Assembly: GCA_964020155.1 (NCBI GenBank)
Contig: OZ026568.1
Coordinates: 3,192,820-3,217,819 of the forward strand
From: Chondrilla cf. caribensis
Taxonomy: Eukaryota > Porifera > Demospongiae > Chondrillida > Chondrillidae
Direction of reading: 5' to 3'
Length of the DNA: 25,000 nucleotides
Shown: positions 10,292 through 20,054 of the stretch, in pieces
Layout of the letters: the number at the start of each line of letters is the position of its first letter
Position numbering within the stretch: position 1 is the first letter of the stretch
Program-made: the position numbers and the translations under genes
Notes under the pieces: generated by a model
Databases searched by the model: none
What the model was told of the DNA's origin: nothing
Seen by the model: only the letters and a program-made list of their open reading frames with translations

Positions 10292-13200
10292 TCTAGCTCC
10301 TTTTGTTGTCTGACTTTCTCAGCTTCTGCCTCGGTCCAAAGCTTTTGAAGTCTTCTTTCTTCCTTCTTCTGGCTCTCAACCTGAAGACGTGTGTGTTCCA
10401 ACTCTAGTTTACGACTGGCTAGCTCCACATTGAGTCCCTCCTTCTCCCGCTCCACATGCATCAGTTCCATATTACTCTTCACAAGTGAGCCCTCCTTGGT
10501 GGCAATCTCCTCTTTCAGCTGATCAATTTGATGCGACATTATCTTGAGCTTACGTTTCAATTCAGTTATCTCATCTCTGGCTTCGATCAAGTTCTTGCTA
10601 CACAAGTTACGATCACTGCAAACTGCTTCATACAGGGTCTATAGTTATAATATGTATGTACATATGATTGTATGTAAGCAAATAGGCATGAAGAACATAC
10701 GTACGTATACGTACATACGTACATACGTAGGTGTATGTATACGTATGTTACAAAATGCATGCATACTTTTTCATTGTTGGTCAATGCATACGTATATACA
10801 TCAATGTCACATTATTACCTGTTGCTGTCTCAATTTGCTTTCAGTTTCCGCTATCTTCTTCTTCAGTTTGAAGAGATCGCCTTCCTTCTTCTTAATTTCA
10901 TCCATTTGCTTCTGCAGGTCTACCATGGCGTCCATGGCTTCCTTGCTGTACTTCTCTCTTTCCCGCTCCAGCTGGGCGATAAGATTACGTTGCTTCTTGG
11001 CTTCTTCTTTGTAATCCTATAGTGGGAAAGACCACAGGTTTAGCAAAAGACCCTGCAATCACTATAAACACATAAAAACGTCTGCTAGCACCCGACACAA
11101 CCTTTTAATAGGATGTGAGCACCACACTGGCGACCTGGCTCCACAAGACTGACGTCAAAAACTCACTGCAATCTCCTGCTGAAGGTTCTGGATATTTTGT
11201 TCATGCACTTTGACCATGTGGACCTGTCTCTCTGTTGAACCTTCAGCCTTCTTCAGGGTCTATAAAAGGAAATGAATTCAGGTTCTCCAATAGGCATTTA
11301 TATTGGTCAGATATATGTACATATCTACATCTACATACGTACATACGTATATATTATGTACATACATACATACATACATACAGGTGTGTATATACGTATG
11401 TACGTATGTATATGTACACAGGCAGACACCTACATACATACCTTGTTTAACCCGTCACGCTCTCTCACAAGATCATCATGTGCTTTACGATCCACCTCAG
11501 CCTGTTTCTTATTAGCATCAATTTCTATGGAGTTAGGCAGACAAAGTAGTTGCTACTCTCATACAGCACAAGCCTCAACATGCAAAACACCCCTAAGGTA
11601 TGTACATATACACGCAGTGACATACCCCTCTCCATCCCAAGTATTTGCTGTCTAAGGTTTTCCCTCCTTTGTTCACTCTCCATCTTCTGTTCTTCTGTCA
11701 ATCTCAACTTTCTCTGAAGTGCTTCACGGATTTTGGACACTCTGCTGAGCTCCTTCTTCAGGGCTCCTATTTCCTCGTCCTTGGATTTCAGTTCTGCCAT
11801 TTTCTGCAAGTTTTCACCTGCAAGCTGATTATTATTCATCACCATGGCCTCGTAGTCCTTTTGAGCTTTGTCCAGCCTCGACACTTGGATATCCAGTTCT
11901 CTCTTTGAGCGCTCAACTTCCCCCTATGTACAGAGTGTGCACAATGGACATAGTGAAGGGTGAATTTTGCAAACTTTTCCATATACACATGTAATATGCA
12001 AAGTACAGTACAACTTGGTTAGTGAGTACTCCATCAGCTATTGATAATGAGCAAAATGAGGAGAATTAATTTAACATGCCCTTTCAAGGTACTTACTACA
12101 CTGTAATGTTATATACACATATTATATGTATGTATAATTGTACATACGTACATACCCATGTTCATACTTACAAATGTACATTTTACATAATAATAATACA
12201 AGAGAGTGCATTACGACATGTACCAACATAAACATATGTAATATGTAATAGAACTTTACCCTTGTTTCCTTTAGACGCTGTTCAAACTTCTGGCACTCTT
12301 CTTCCAACTTCTGTATATGGGCTTGTTTGGCTTTCAGTTCGTTGTTCTGGCCTTCCAACTCTTTCCTCTGTGCAACAAGTTCTTTCTCAAGCTTTGCCTT
12401 CTTACGGGACTCCCTGTCGACTTCTTGTGTTTTGACCGTAATTTCATCTTTCAACTAATGCATGTACATACATACATACGTAAACACACACGTGTACATA
12501 CGTACATACATACAATATATTATATAATATGTATATACACACATACAGCACTATACATCAACACCATATAGCAATATTTCATACAGATACTAACTTGAAT
12601 AACTCTCATTTCTGCTTCATCTCGGTCTGCCTCTGCTTTCTTTTGTCCCTGATGTAAATCGTGGACTTTTTTCCTGAATTCCACTACTTCCTCCCTGGTT
12701 CTATCCAGCTCAGCTGTCAGCTCTTCCTTTTGCTGTGTTAGCTCCTGTACACTACAAGGAATACGCAGTGTGATGATAATGCCACTTATGATAGCATAGC
12801 TAGGTTCGTGCATACGTACTTAGCGTCACTTCCAAAACCGAGTCCCGCACTCTGTTCAGCCAGCTTTGTGAGATTGGATATCTCCAATTTCAACTGGTTG
12901 ATTGTTTCTCGGGCTCTTGATTCCTTCTCGTGGGCGGTATCCACCATCTTCCATAACTTCTCGATTTCCTACAGTGAACAGGCACATCACAATACATGTC
13001 AAACCGGATCCTATCCAACCGATTTCATGACACATGCAGATAATACTGAGATATGGAGAAGTGTCTACAGAGATTGGATCACCTACATATTCATAGGGAT
13101 AATGATGGCATGAACTAGCACCTCATATCAGTGTAAAAAGGGCTCAAGTGCGTCAATACCAAGTTATCCCCACTCTACCCACACTTCGGACTCCGGTCAA

Positions 13201-13574
13201 ACTCGGGTGGTTGTGCACAAACTAACCTGCTTCAGGGAAGCAATCGTGGTCTTGTCTTCCTGTGAGAGCTTGAGAGCACTGCTGACTTTGGCCGCATTAG
13301 CGACAATCTCGACGTTCAGTTCTCTGCATTTTGTCATCAGTCTTCGTTCGTTGTCATGCGATTTCTTTAGAGCTCGGTGGAGTTTTTCGTATTCCGTTCT
13401 GAACTTTTCCAAGCTTTCATCTCCCATCAACTCACCCAGAGTCTCTTGGAAGTCCTTCTCGAGAGTTTCAAAGGTAGCATCTTCAGCGGCTGTCTTCTCG
13501 TCGTCCTGTCATGGCGTATAAACGACAGTTTCAACGCAATTGTCAACAATTATCAAAACACTGCTTACATCCAT
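6797..13574 (-). CDS. CFAP58: Cilia- and flagella-associated protein 58 (CFAP58/CCDC147), complete, 16 coding exons
   Basis: Seen: exons 13574-13569, 13505-13227, 12968-12820, 12751-12595, 12454-12260, 11923-11626, 11524-11442, 11259-11167, 11016-10819, 10638-10288, 9960-9855, 9558-9441, 8795-8684, 8160-8083, 7758-7478 and 6920-6797. Together they give 2,628 nt, or 875 residues plus TAA, close to the human length of about 872. The first coding exon is only ATG GAT. The protein is nearly all charged coiled coil. Blocks recognised as CFAP58: SLEKFRTEYEKLHRALKKS, MTKCRELNVEIVANAAKV, KIKIQQSTLTKG, LEIL-type KIEVKKLRREKNILSRS, ENPMNIHRWRKLE, ARQPGPEVAEQL, and a C-terminal QRFTGGGFNLKQT tail. Known: an axonemal protein needed for sperm flagellum and motile-cilium assembly. 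It lies downstream of PDCD11 on the same strand with about 2.2 kb between the coding ends, filled by transposons. A candidate RFX site lies upstream. No frameshift or missing segment was seen. Confidence 0.95.
7759..8682. other. CFAP58 introns around exon 14
   Basis: Non-coding apart from exon 8083-8160. A possible degraded transposon end (TACAGTGAAACTGTAG at about 8344) has no matching partner. Nothing else recognised. Confidence 0.4.
9236..9335. repeat. ACGT/ATGT tetranucleotide-rich tract
   Basis: Repeated TACGTACGTA and TACATACG units in the CFAP58 intron between exons 12 and 13. Similar tracts occur at 9420-9440, 9630-9730, 10205-10240, 10695-10745, 11320-11440, 12120-12160 and 12460-12525, all in CFAP58 introns. 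Confidence 0.8.
10257..10287. repeat. (CA)n microsatellite that forms a CFAP58 5' splice site
   Basis: On the transcript strand CFAP58 exon 10 ends CTAGAGCAA and the intron begins GTGTGTGTGT without any other sequence. The join to exon 11 (GTTATCAGTGAAAGAG) restores the known CFAP58 frame. Confidence 0.9.
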
Positions 13575-13752
13575 TGCGTTTTAATTGCTTCAATAATCCT
13601 TAGAAGTAGCTAATGCAAATAAATAGAAGCTACAATGATTGGTAGAGAAATCACTCGTCTTCTGGGCGGGCAGCCATGTTTAGGATTCGTTGCTTAGAAA
13701 CGACAGACGAGAATTATGTTGCGCAATAATACTAGCGTCTAGCTAGCTAGAC
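13575..13752. promoter_or_regulatory. CFAP58 promoter region
   Basis: About 180 bp between the CFAP58 start codon and the transposon. It is less AT-rich than its surroundings, with no TATA box. It contains a reverse CCAAT, a GGGCGG, GCCATGTT (YY1-like) and the X-box candidate. The outer edge (13736-13752, GTCTAGCTAGCTAGACT) repeats the terminus of the MITE family seen at 3926-3942. Confidence 0.5.
13689..13701. promoter_or_regulatory. Candidate RFX X-box upstream of CFAP58
   Basis: GTTGCTTAGAAAC is an imperfect palindrome resembling the X-box GTNRCC-N(0-3)-RGYAAC (10 of 12 informative positions with a 1-nt spacer). It lies about 115 bp upstream of the CFAP58 ATG, within the range usual for ciliary genes. 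A reverse CCAAT (ATTGG near 13636) and a GGGCGG (near 13666) lie between it and the start. Binding is inferred, not shown. Confidence 0.5.
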
Positions 13753-14641
13753 TAATACCCTTTTCACATGGACGCCGTAAGCGGGTCGAACCCGGGTCAA
13801 CGTAGAGCGTGCTTTTATAAACGCGTAGCTTACGTGTACGGAATCTTCGCCTCGCGTGTTTGGAGGTGTCGGGGATTCGACTATAAAAGGGGGGGTGGTT
13901 ACACACCGTGAAAACATTATTGAGCGCGAGTTTCAAACGGACGCAAAGAAGCTCTCTTCTAAAAAGGCTTCTTTTCGTCCTAACGATAGCTGTTAACAAG
14001 CATTAACAATGATAAAAAGAACAACGCACGTTTATACACTAAACAATTGATTTTGATCTTTGTTGTTCGCTTTTCCAAGCAGAAATTTTACTTTTCGAAG
14101 AAATTGACGTATTGCATGCCTTGAACGGCTTACCATCCGCTAGCTGGCTGGAATAGCTGTAGAAGAAGAGAATTCCTTCGCTACACGGCACGAAGAAAGA
14201 CGGTGGAGTGTCACTGTGTGTTATCATGGCTTCAGCTACTCAAGTTGCGTGGTGTCTGCTAAATCGTTCGAAAGTGAATTTTTTCTCGAATAAATCTGAT
14301 CTAAGCTGACGCCCGACGATTTTAAACCTTCCTTTCTCCCGAACAGAACCGCCAAAGCTTCTCTGTGCCTCCTTTAGAGCAATTTTCTTCCCGTGTATAC
14401 TTCCTCGTAAGGGTAACACGTAATGCCACATTTTGATACCGATTTTTTACGGAAATACCATGTTATTATTACTATTGTGTGTGCATACAATTTCTATTAC
14501 ACTTTGGAGAATTTGTATTGTGTAGAGCACGAGTTAATGTATACTGTTTCTTCTCGAGGGAGAAGCATTAGGCGGCCATTTTGTTCCGTAAACTCCGTAA
14601 ACGTGTGACCACCCCCCCTTTTATATGCGCGCTCTACGTTT

Positions 14642-14671
14642 AACCATAGATACTCCAACACATCTATGGTT
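14642..14671. repeat. 10-bp palindrome insert in the Harbinger-like terminal repeat
   Basis: AACCATAGAT and ATCTATGGTT flank a 10-nt loop. This block of about 32 bp interrupts the sequence that otherwise matches the left terminal region, so it looks like a small insertion. Confidence 0.5.
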
Positions 14672-14949
14672 TAACTCGGGTTCGACCCGCTTTCCGTTCA
14701 CATGAGGATAACAAGATTCGCATATTGTGTAAATATTTGATTCAAGAAATTGGCGATGTTGGGCGTTCTGCTCGTTTTGCTTTAGTTGTGGCATCGTCTG
14801 AGGTGTAGAGCTCGTAGACGGCAACTAAAGGTCAGGTATATGACAAGAAGAGCAGTTATGAACCGTTTGCGGGAGTACAGACTTTGCAAACTGCTCATTT
14901 TTGGCTTTCTTGTTCGCTCGGCGTTCAAGTGCGTGTCAGGCAAGCAGAA

Positions 14950-15175
14950 CCATCTGGATGAAGCCCAGAAGCACTTCGTTTTTGACTGAAATTACCGGGA
15001 ACTGGTCCGATAGGGAATTGAAGCAGAATTTTCGTGTCGGCAGGGCCACTTTTAACTTTTTATCCCGGGAACTAAAGGGTTTTCTCCAAAGGCAGCATGT
15101 TGTTGCTGAGGAAAATAATAAACCGAGTCGAACTACTATTTATAATAAGCAAGGCTTGGATCTCATCGTCACTTC
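14950..15175 (+). pseudogene. Harbinger-type transposase N-terminal remnant
   Basis: A plus-strand frame reads EITGNWSDRELKQNFRVG, then RATFNFLSRELKGFLQRQH. From family knowledge this is the start of the PIF/Harbinger nuclease protein (typically D-E-W-x-ENFRMSRETFxxLxxELxPxLxR). The DDE catalytic part is absent: the frame ends before the nested MITE and no later DDE-like segment is seen. So this copy cannot encode a working transposase. Confidence 0.65.
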
Positions 15176-15237
15176 ACGTTCGTCCTACTAGTCCGCCATT
15201 TTTAACTCGCTTCCAACTCGCTTGCAACCGGGTCGAA

Positions 15238-15349
15238 CCTAGTCTGGCCTGCTACGACCGTCCCACCAAGCGCCCTGGGCGAGGAAAGGGAAGGACCGTC
15301 TTTCACGCCGGAGGCGTTTAGAAAGACGGTCGTAGCAGGCCAGACTAGG
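15238..15349. mobile_element. Intact 112-bp hairpin MITE nested in the Harbinger-like element
   Basis: Perfect 25-bp terminal inverted repeats (15238-15262 and 15325-15349, beginning CCTAGTCTGGCCTGCTACG) with a 5-bp target duplication TCGAA on each side (15233-15237, 15350-15354). The interior holds a second stem GACCGTCTTTC / GAAAGACGGTC. No coding capacity. It inserted after the host element arrived. Confidence 0.85.
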
Positions 15350-15499
15350 TCGAACCCTACTTTTTACAAGGGTTCGACCCGGAATTTTAACCCGGGTTCA
15401 ACCCGGTTTCGTGACGTCATGTGAACGCACTAACTCGCTTTAAACCGAGTTCGACTCGGGTTCGACCCGCTTTACGGCGTCCATGTGAAAAGGGTATTA

Positions 15500-15730
15500 A
15501 TAATACTACTGAAGACACGTGTCCACATCCAACGTATTAACACAAATTCTGATGTATGCAAACCCTCTTGGGTGTGCTATAGGCCTCATGGTGACCAGCG
15601 AAAAATGTCAAATTAACTTTATTGCTGGTGTAGTATCAGCCTAGTGGTGGCCAACATTGAACAAGATTTTTGTCACTAGAATGATCAAGTAGGCATTTTA
15701 ATTTTATCTTACATAAAAATGTACTTTGAT
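15500..15730. other. Spacer between PDCD11 3' end and transposon
   Basis: AT-rich, no reading frame or structure recognised. Confidence 0.4.
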
Positions 15731-15736
15731 TTTATT
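15731..15736 (-). promoter_or_regulatory. PDCD11 poly(A) signal AATAAA
   Basis: Canonical AATAAA on the minus strand starting 17 nt after the TGA of the last PDCD11 exon. It is the first such hexamer downstream and implies a very short 3' UTR (inference). Confidence 0.6.
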
Positions 15737-15752
15737 GTGCAACGAATCATAT

Positions 15753-17855
15753 TCAGTAAACTTGTACATGCCTATCAACAAATTCTCCCGCCTTCTCCCT
15801 AACGGCTTCAACAGTTGCTACAGTCCCATAGTTCTTCTCAAAGTCAAGGTATCTGTTGAAGAAAAACTTCATCTTTTTCGCTGATAGCTTCAACTGTATG
15901 GCTCTCTCAAATAACATTCTGTGGAATGAAAACTATAATATAAACATACAGGCAGTGTACAGGTTGACGGTATGTACAAGTTACAATAATTGTATAGGCA
16001 TGATATACTGTACACTAGAATCTGTCTTGAGGGACCACTGTGATCAAGGACCACCTCTCTTGAAGAGACCAACACTTCATACACTAAATATCATGTAATG
16101 TGTGTAGTCTGACCTCTGATGAGAGACCACCTGTCTTCAGAGACCATGGTTCATGAACCAAGGGGTGGTCCCTGAAGACAGGTTCTACTGCATTCAAACT
16201 GCTGAAATCAAAAGTTTTTTGGGGTAATAAAATATCATTCGTACACGTAATACAGCAAAACCTCTGTATAAAGGACACATTAGGACCAGCTAATTGTTCA
16301 CTGTAGAGAGGTTGTCCACTCTTCAGAGGTGAAAATGTATTACTACCATAGGATAGCCCATTTTTTGTACCTCCAAAAGTATCCTTTGTAGAGAGGTACT
16401 TTCTATGGTGTTCTTAATTGGAATGTCCTTTATAGAGGTTCCACTGTAGTATGACATCAGTACAACCTACCATGTACATTATCTATTACCACACAACATA
16501 AGACGTTTGTATCATAAGTACTGTGTGCACTGTTGCAGTAGAACATCACATTCCATAAGCATACAAAGTACGCATAAAATGTACATGTACAAACACAAAT
16601 ACACAAACATTACTTCAATGTACAGTGAAACCTCTCTAATCCGACCCTCAATGGGACCTAAGAATAATGTTGGATTAGGAGGTTGTTGGATTATGGAGTG
16701 GCTCTTACCATATTTATGTATGGTCACTGTACCTCATATAATGGTCAGATTGGAGAGAATGTTGGATTATAGAGGTGTCTGATTAGCGAGGTTTCACTGT
16801 ACCAGTGATGTTTGAGTGATGCCAACAAATGAAGTACGAACCTTGTGGTTTCCTTATCAGGTTGTTTAATGGACATGTCAAAGTACCTCGACCACACATC
16901 AAGACGTTTTGGATAGTTAGCAACAACATTCTCAAAGAGTGTTTGTCCACGACTCGGGTCTCCCATTTTGTACTCAAACTCTGCAAACTTCACTATCATT
17001 TCAACATCTTTCGGTGGGAGAGACAGAATGTAACAGACACAGTACATGGACAAACACATACGTACATGTCCATACACTTTAACACTGAGTATCATATAAT
17101 GTGTGTAGTCTGACCTCTGATGAGAGACCACCTGTCTTCAGAGACCACTGTTTGATGAACCAAGGGGTGGTCCCTGAAGACAGGTTCTACTGTAATACTG
17201 TGAGTAATACAGTTCAGAAGACTTTATGAGATTATGTATCTGATCTAGTGCATGTACAAGACATAAATCAAGCTTGAGTTTCCTAACACAGCAGGACTTG
17301 CTCCACCCACGTTGTGCCTTTGGAAGAGACTTTAAACTTCGTTCCAATACACGCCGAGCTGCCTCATAATGACCTCTTCCCATCAGAAATTCGGCATAAC
17401 CTGTCCACACTTTCAGCTGAGTGCCAAACTTCTTCACCATTGTCTTAAACAGTTCATCAGCCATCTGAGGGATGTAAACTCAGATAATTCATGAACAATA
17501 CAGCTACATATGTACTGCTACATATTCCCCAGGTGCCCTGCATACTCGTACAGTACTAAATTACCTCGAGTTTTTGTGATTTTTTGTAAATGGCTATCAT
17601 TTTCCAGTAAACCTTTTCAGGGTCATTCTGCTGCAATGCTGACTGGAAGACGCTGCTCAGTGACTGTGGAGTGCCATACATGTTCTCCATGTTCAGCAGC
17701 GCTATCCAGATATTCATTTTCTCAATTTCTTTGCTATTCAGAGAGAAATGACAAGAACCAACAAAATGTACACAACAGTTAATCTGGAAAAATGAGAACA
17801 TGCATACACATGTGCGCATATGTACACGCACGCACACACACACGCACACACGCAC

Positions 17856-17897
<42 letters not shown>

Positions 17898-18447
17898 ATC
17901 ACTTCAGAGTACACACTACACAGTACACATAACACAGTACACATAACACAGTATACATAACACAGTATGCATAACACAGTATACATAACACAGTATAAGC
18001 TGTTCACTTGTAAGCGATAGTTGAGAGTGCCCTTTGAGCCACTGCTTTCGCTTTCTCCACTTCAGCCGAGGTCAAGTGGTACAGGATGTAGTGGATCCAT
18101 GCGGAGGAGCTATCTGGTGAGGAGACCACCAGTCTCTCATAGTCATCAGCCGTCTCCAGAGGCCTGTTGATATCCAGTTGGGCCAGCTCCATCTGGAGTA
18201 GATACACCACCAACAACAAGAAAGGGTTACACAGAGGTGGCTACAGAAAATCGTGTCACAATGAATCCAAGACACTGAACACAGGTTCACTTCATGAGAA
18301 ATTCACTATCAGTTGAAATAAACAGTAACTATACTGACCAGGAGGATCAGTTATGTATGTACATTCATTATAGGAGAGCTATTTCTAAAAAGACTGCTGT
18401 GTGTACAATAGCACGTACTACATACTATATACACAAATTTACACACA

Positions 18448-18511
<64 letters not shown>

Positions 18512-18519
18512 CACGCACG

Positions 18520-18561
<42 letters not shown>

Positions 18562-19769
18562 TACACACATACATGCGCATACCTCATAAAGCTTTTGCTC
18601 TTCCAGCTTTTTTGCTGCTTTCCTTTGTCTTTTGGTACTTTTAGCTGGAACCTTTGGAGAAATACATTAGTTTGTTCGGATGTGTTCAGTGGATGTATGT
18701 ACAAGCATACAGAATAGCAGTGACAAAGGTATGTAGGTGTCATGGGGTCTGATACACACTATACACACTGTACATACTGTACACTGCTCACACTGCACAA
18801 AATGTATACTGCACACACTGAACATACTGTACACTGTACACACTGTACATACTATATAATGTATGCACTACACACAAACTGCACACACTACATACTGTAC
18901 ATACTTGATGACCAGCTTCATCATCTCCATCACCACTATCACTACCGTCATGATCCTGATCATCTTCAGTTCCACCTGTGTCCCATTTGAATTCTCCCAC
19001 ATCAAGCCTCGGACCAACAGCCTGCACAATCATCTCCATCCCATCATCATCACCATCATCACTAACAACGCTATCAACACCGCTGTCATCCACTATAGCA
19101 TCTTCATCACTACTGTCATCTTCAGCCAACAGTATCTTCTCCTCTGTTTTTTTCTTCTGCCTCTCATGTTTCTTCTTCAACTCAGCCCTGGCTCTTGCTT
19201 TCTTCTTTGCAGCCTTTGGATCAAGATGAGACTCCCGCAGGGAGAGCTCAATTTGGTTCTTCTCACTATCAACACTGTAATTCAACAAGCAACATGTACA
19301 CATTAAGTAAATAAGTAAACAAGAGGAACATAAACAACATGTACACATCAAGTAAACAAGTAGACATGAGGTACATAAACAACATGTACATGTCAAGTAA
19401 ACAAGTAGACATGAGGTACATAAACAACATGTACATGTCAAATAAACAAGTAGACATGAGGTACATAAACAACATGTACATGTTAAGTAAACAAGTAGAC
19501 ATGAGGTACATAAACAACAAAGCTATCACAAATAACAACACGTAGACATCAGGTAGTTACAAAGTAGCTAATGAGTAAACAACACATGAAGATAATATGT
19601 GAGCAAAACATTATTATGGGACAGTATGTAGAGAAGATAAGTAGCATAGCATGTGAGAGCATATAACATGCACACAAACATGAGGACATTACACACATAT
19701 GTACACACCCACACCCACACCAACACCCACACCCACACACATACACACCCACACCCACCCACACACACC

Positions 19770-19821
<52 letters not shown>

Positions 19822-19979
19822 CACGCATGCATATACCCCCCCACACACACATGCACGCATGCATACACACACACACACACACACACATGCATGCATGCAT
19901 ATACCCCCCCACACACACATGCACGCATGCATACACACACACATGCACGCATGCATACACACACACACATGCACGCATG

Positions 19980-20054
<75 letters not shown>

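Larger units (their letters stand above)
13753..15499. mobile_element. PIF/Harbinger-like DNA transposon, degenerate and composite
   Basis: Both ends begin TAATACCCTTTTCACATGG and continue inwards for 28 identical bases; after a 1-bp gap they share GCGGGTCGAACCCG. Target duplication is TA or an ambiguous TWA (13753 side, 15498-15499 side). A third, internal copy of the terminal sequence (14673-14715, reading out as CACATGAGGATAA) suggests two elements or an internal duplication. The left half also has long subterminal inverted similarity (CTATAAAAGGGGGGG near 13881 against CCCCCCCTTTTATATG near 14612). A transposase fragment lies in the right half. The coding potential left of 14600 is unrecognised. 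Family assignment rests on the transposase fragment. Confidence 0.65.

Noticed and set aside
13739..14431. Minus-strand frames of 60-86 codons in the left half of the Harbinger-like element
   Set aside because: No recognisable Myb-like or transposase motif; they may be decayed or chance frames.
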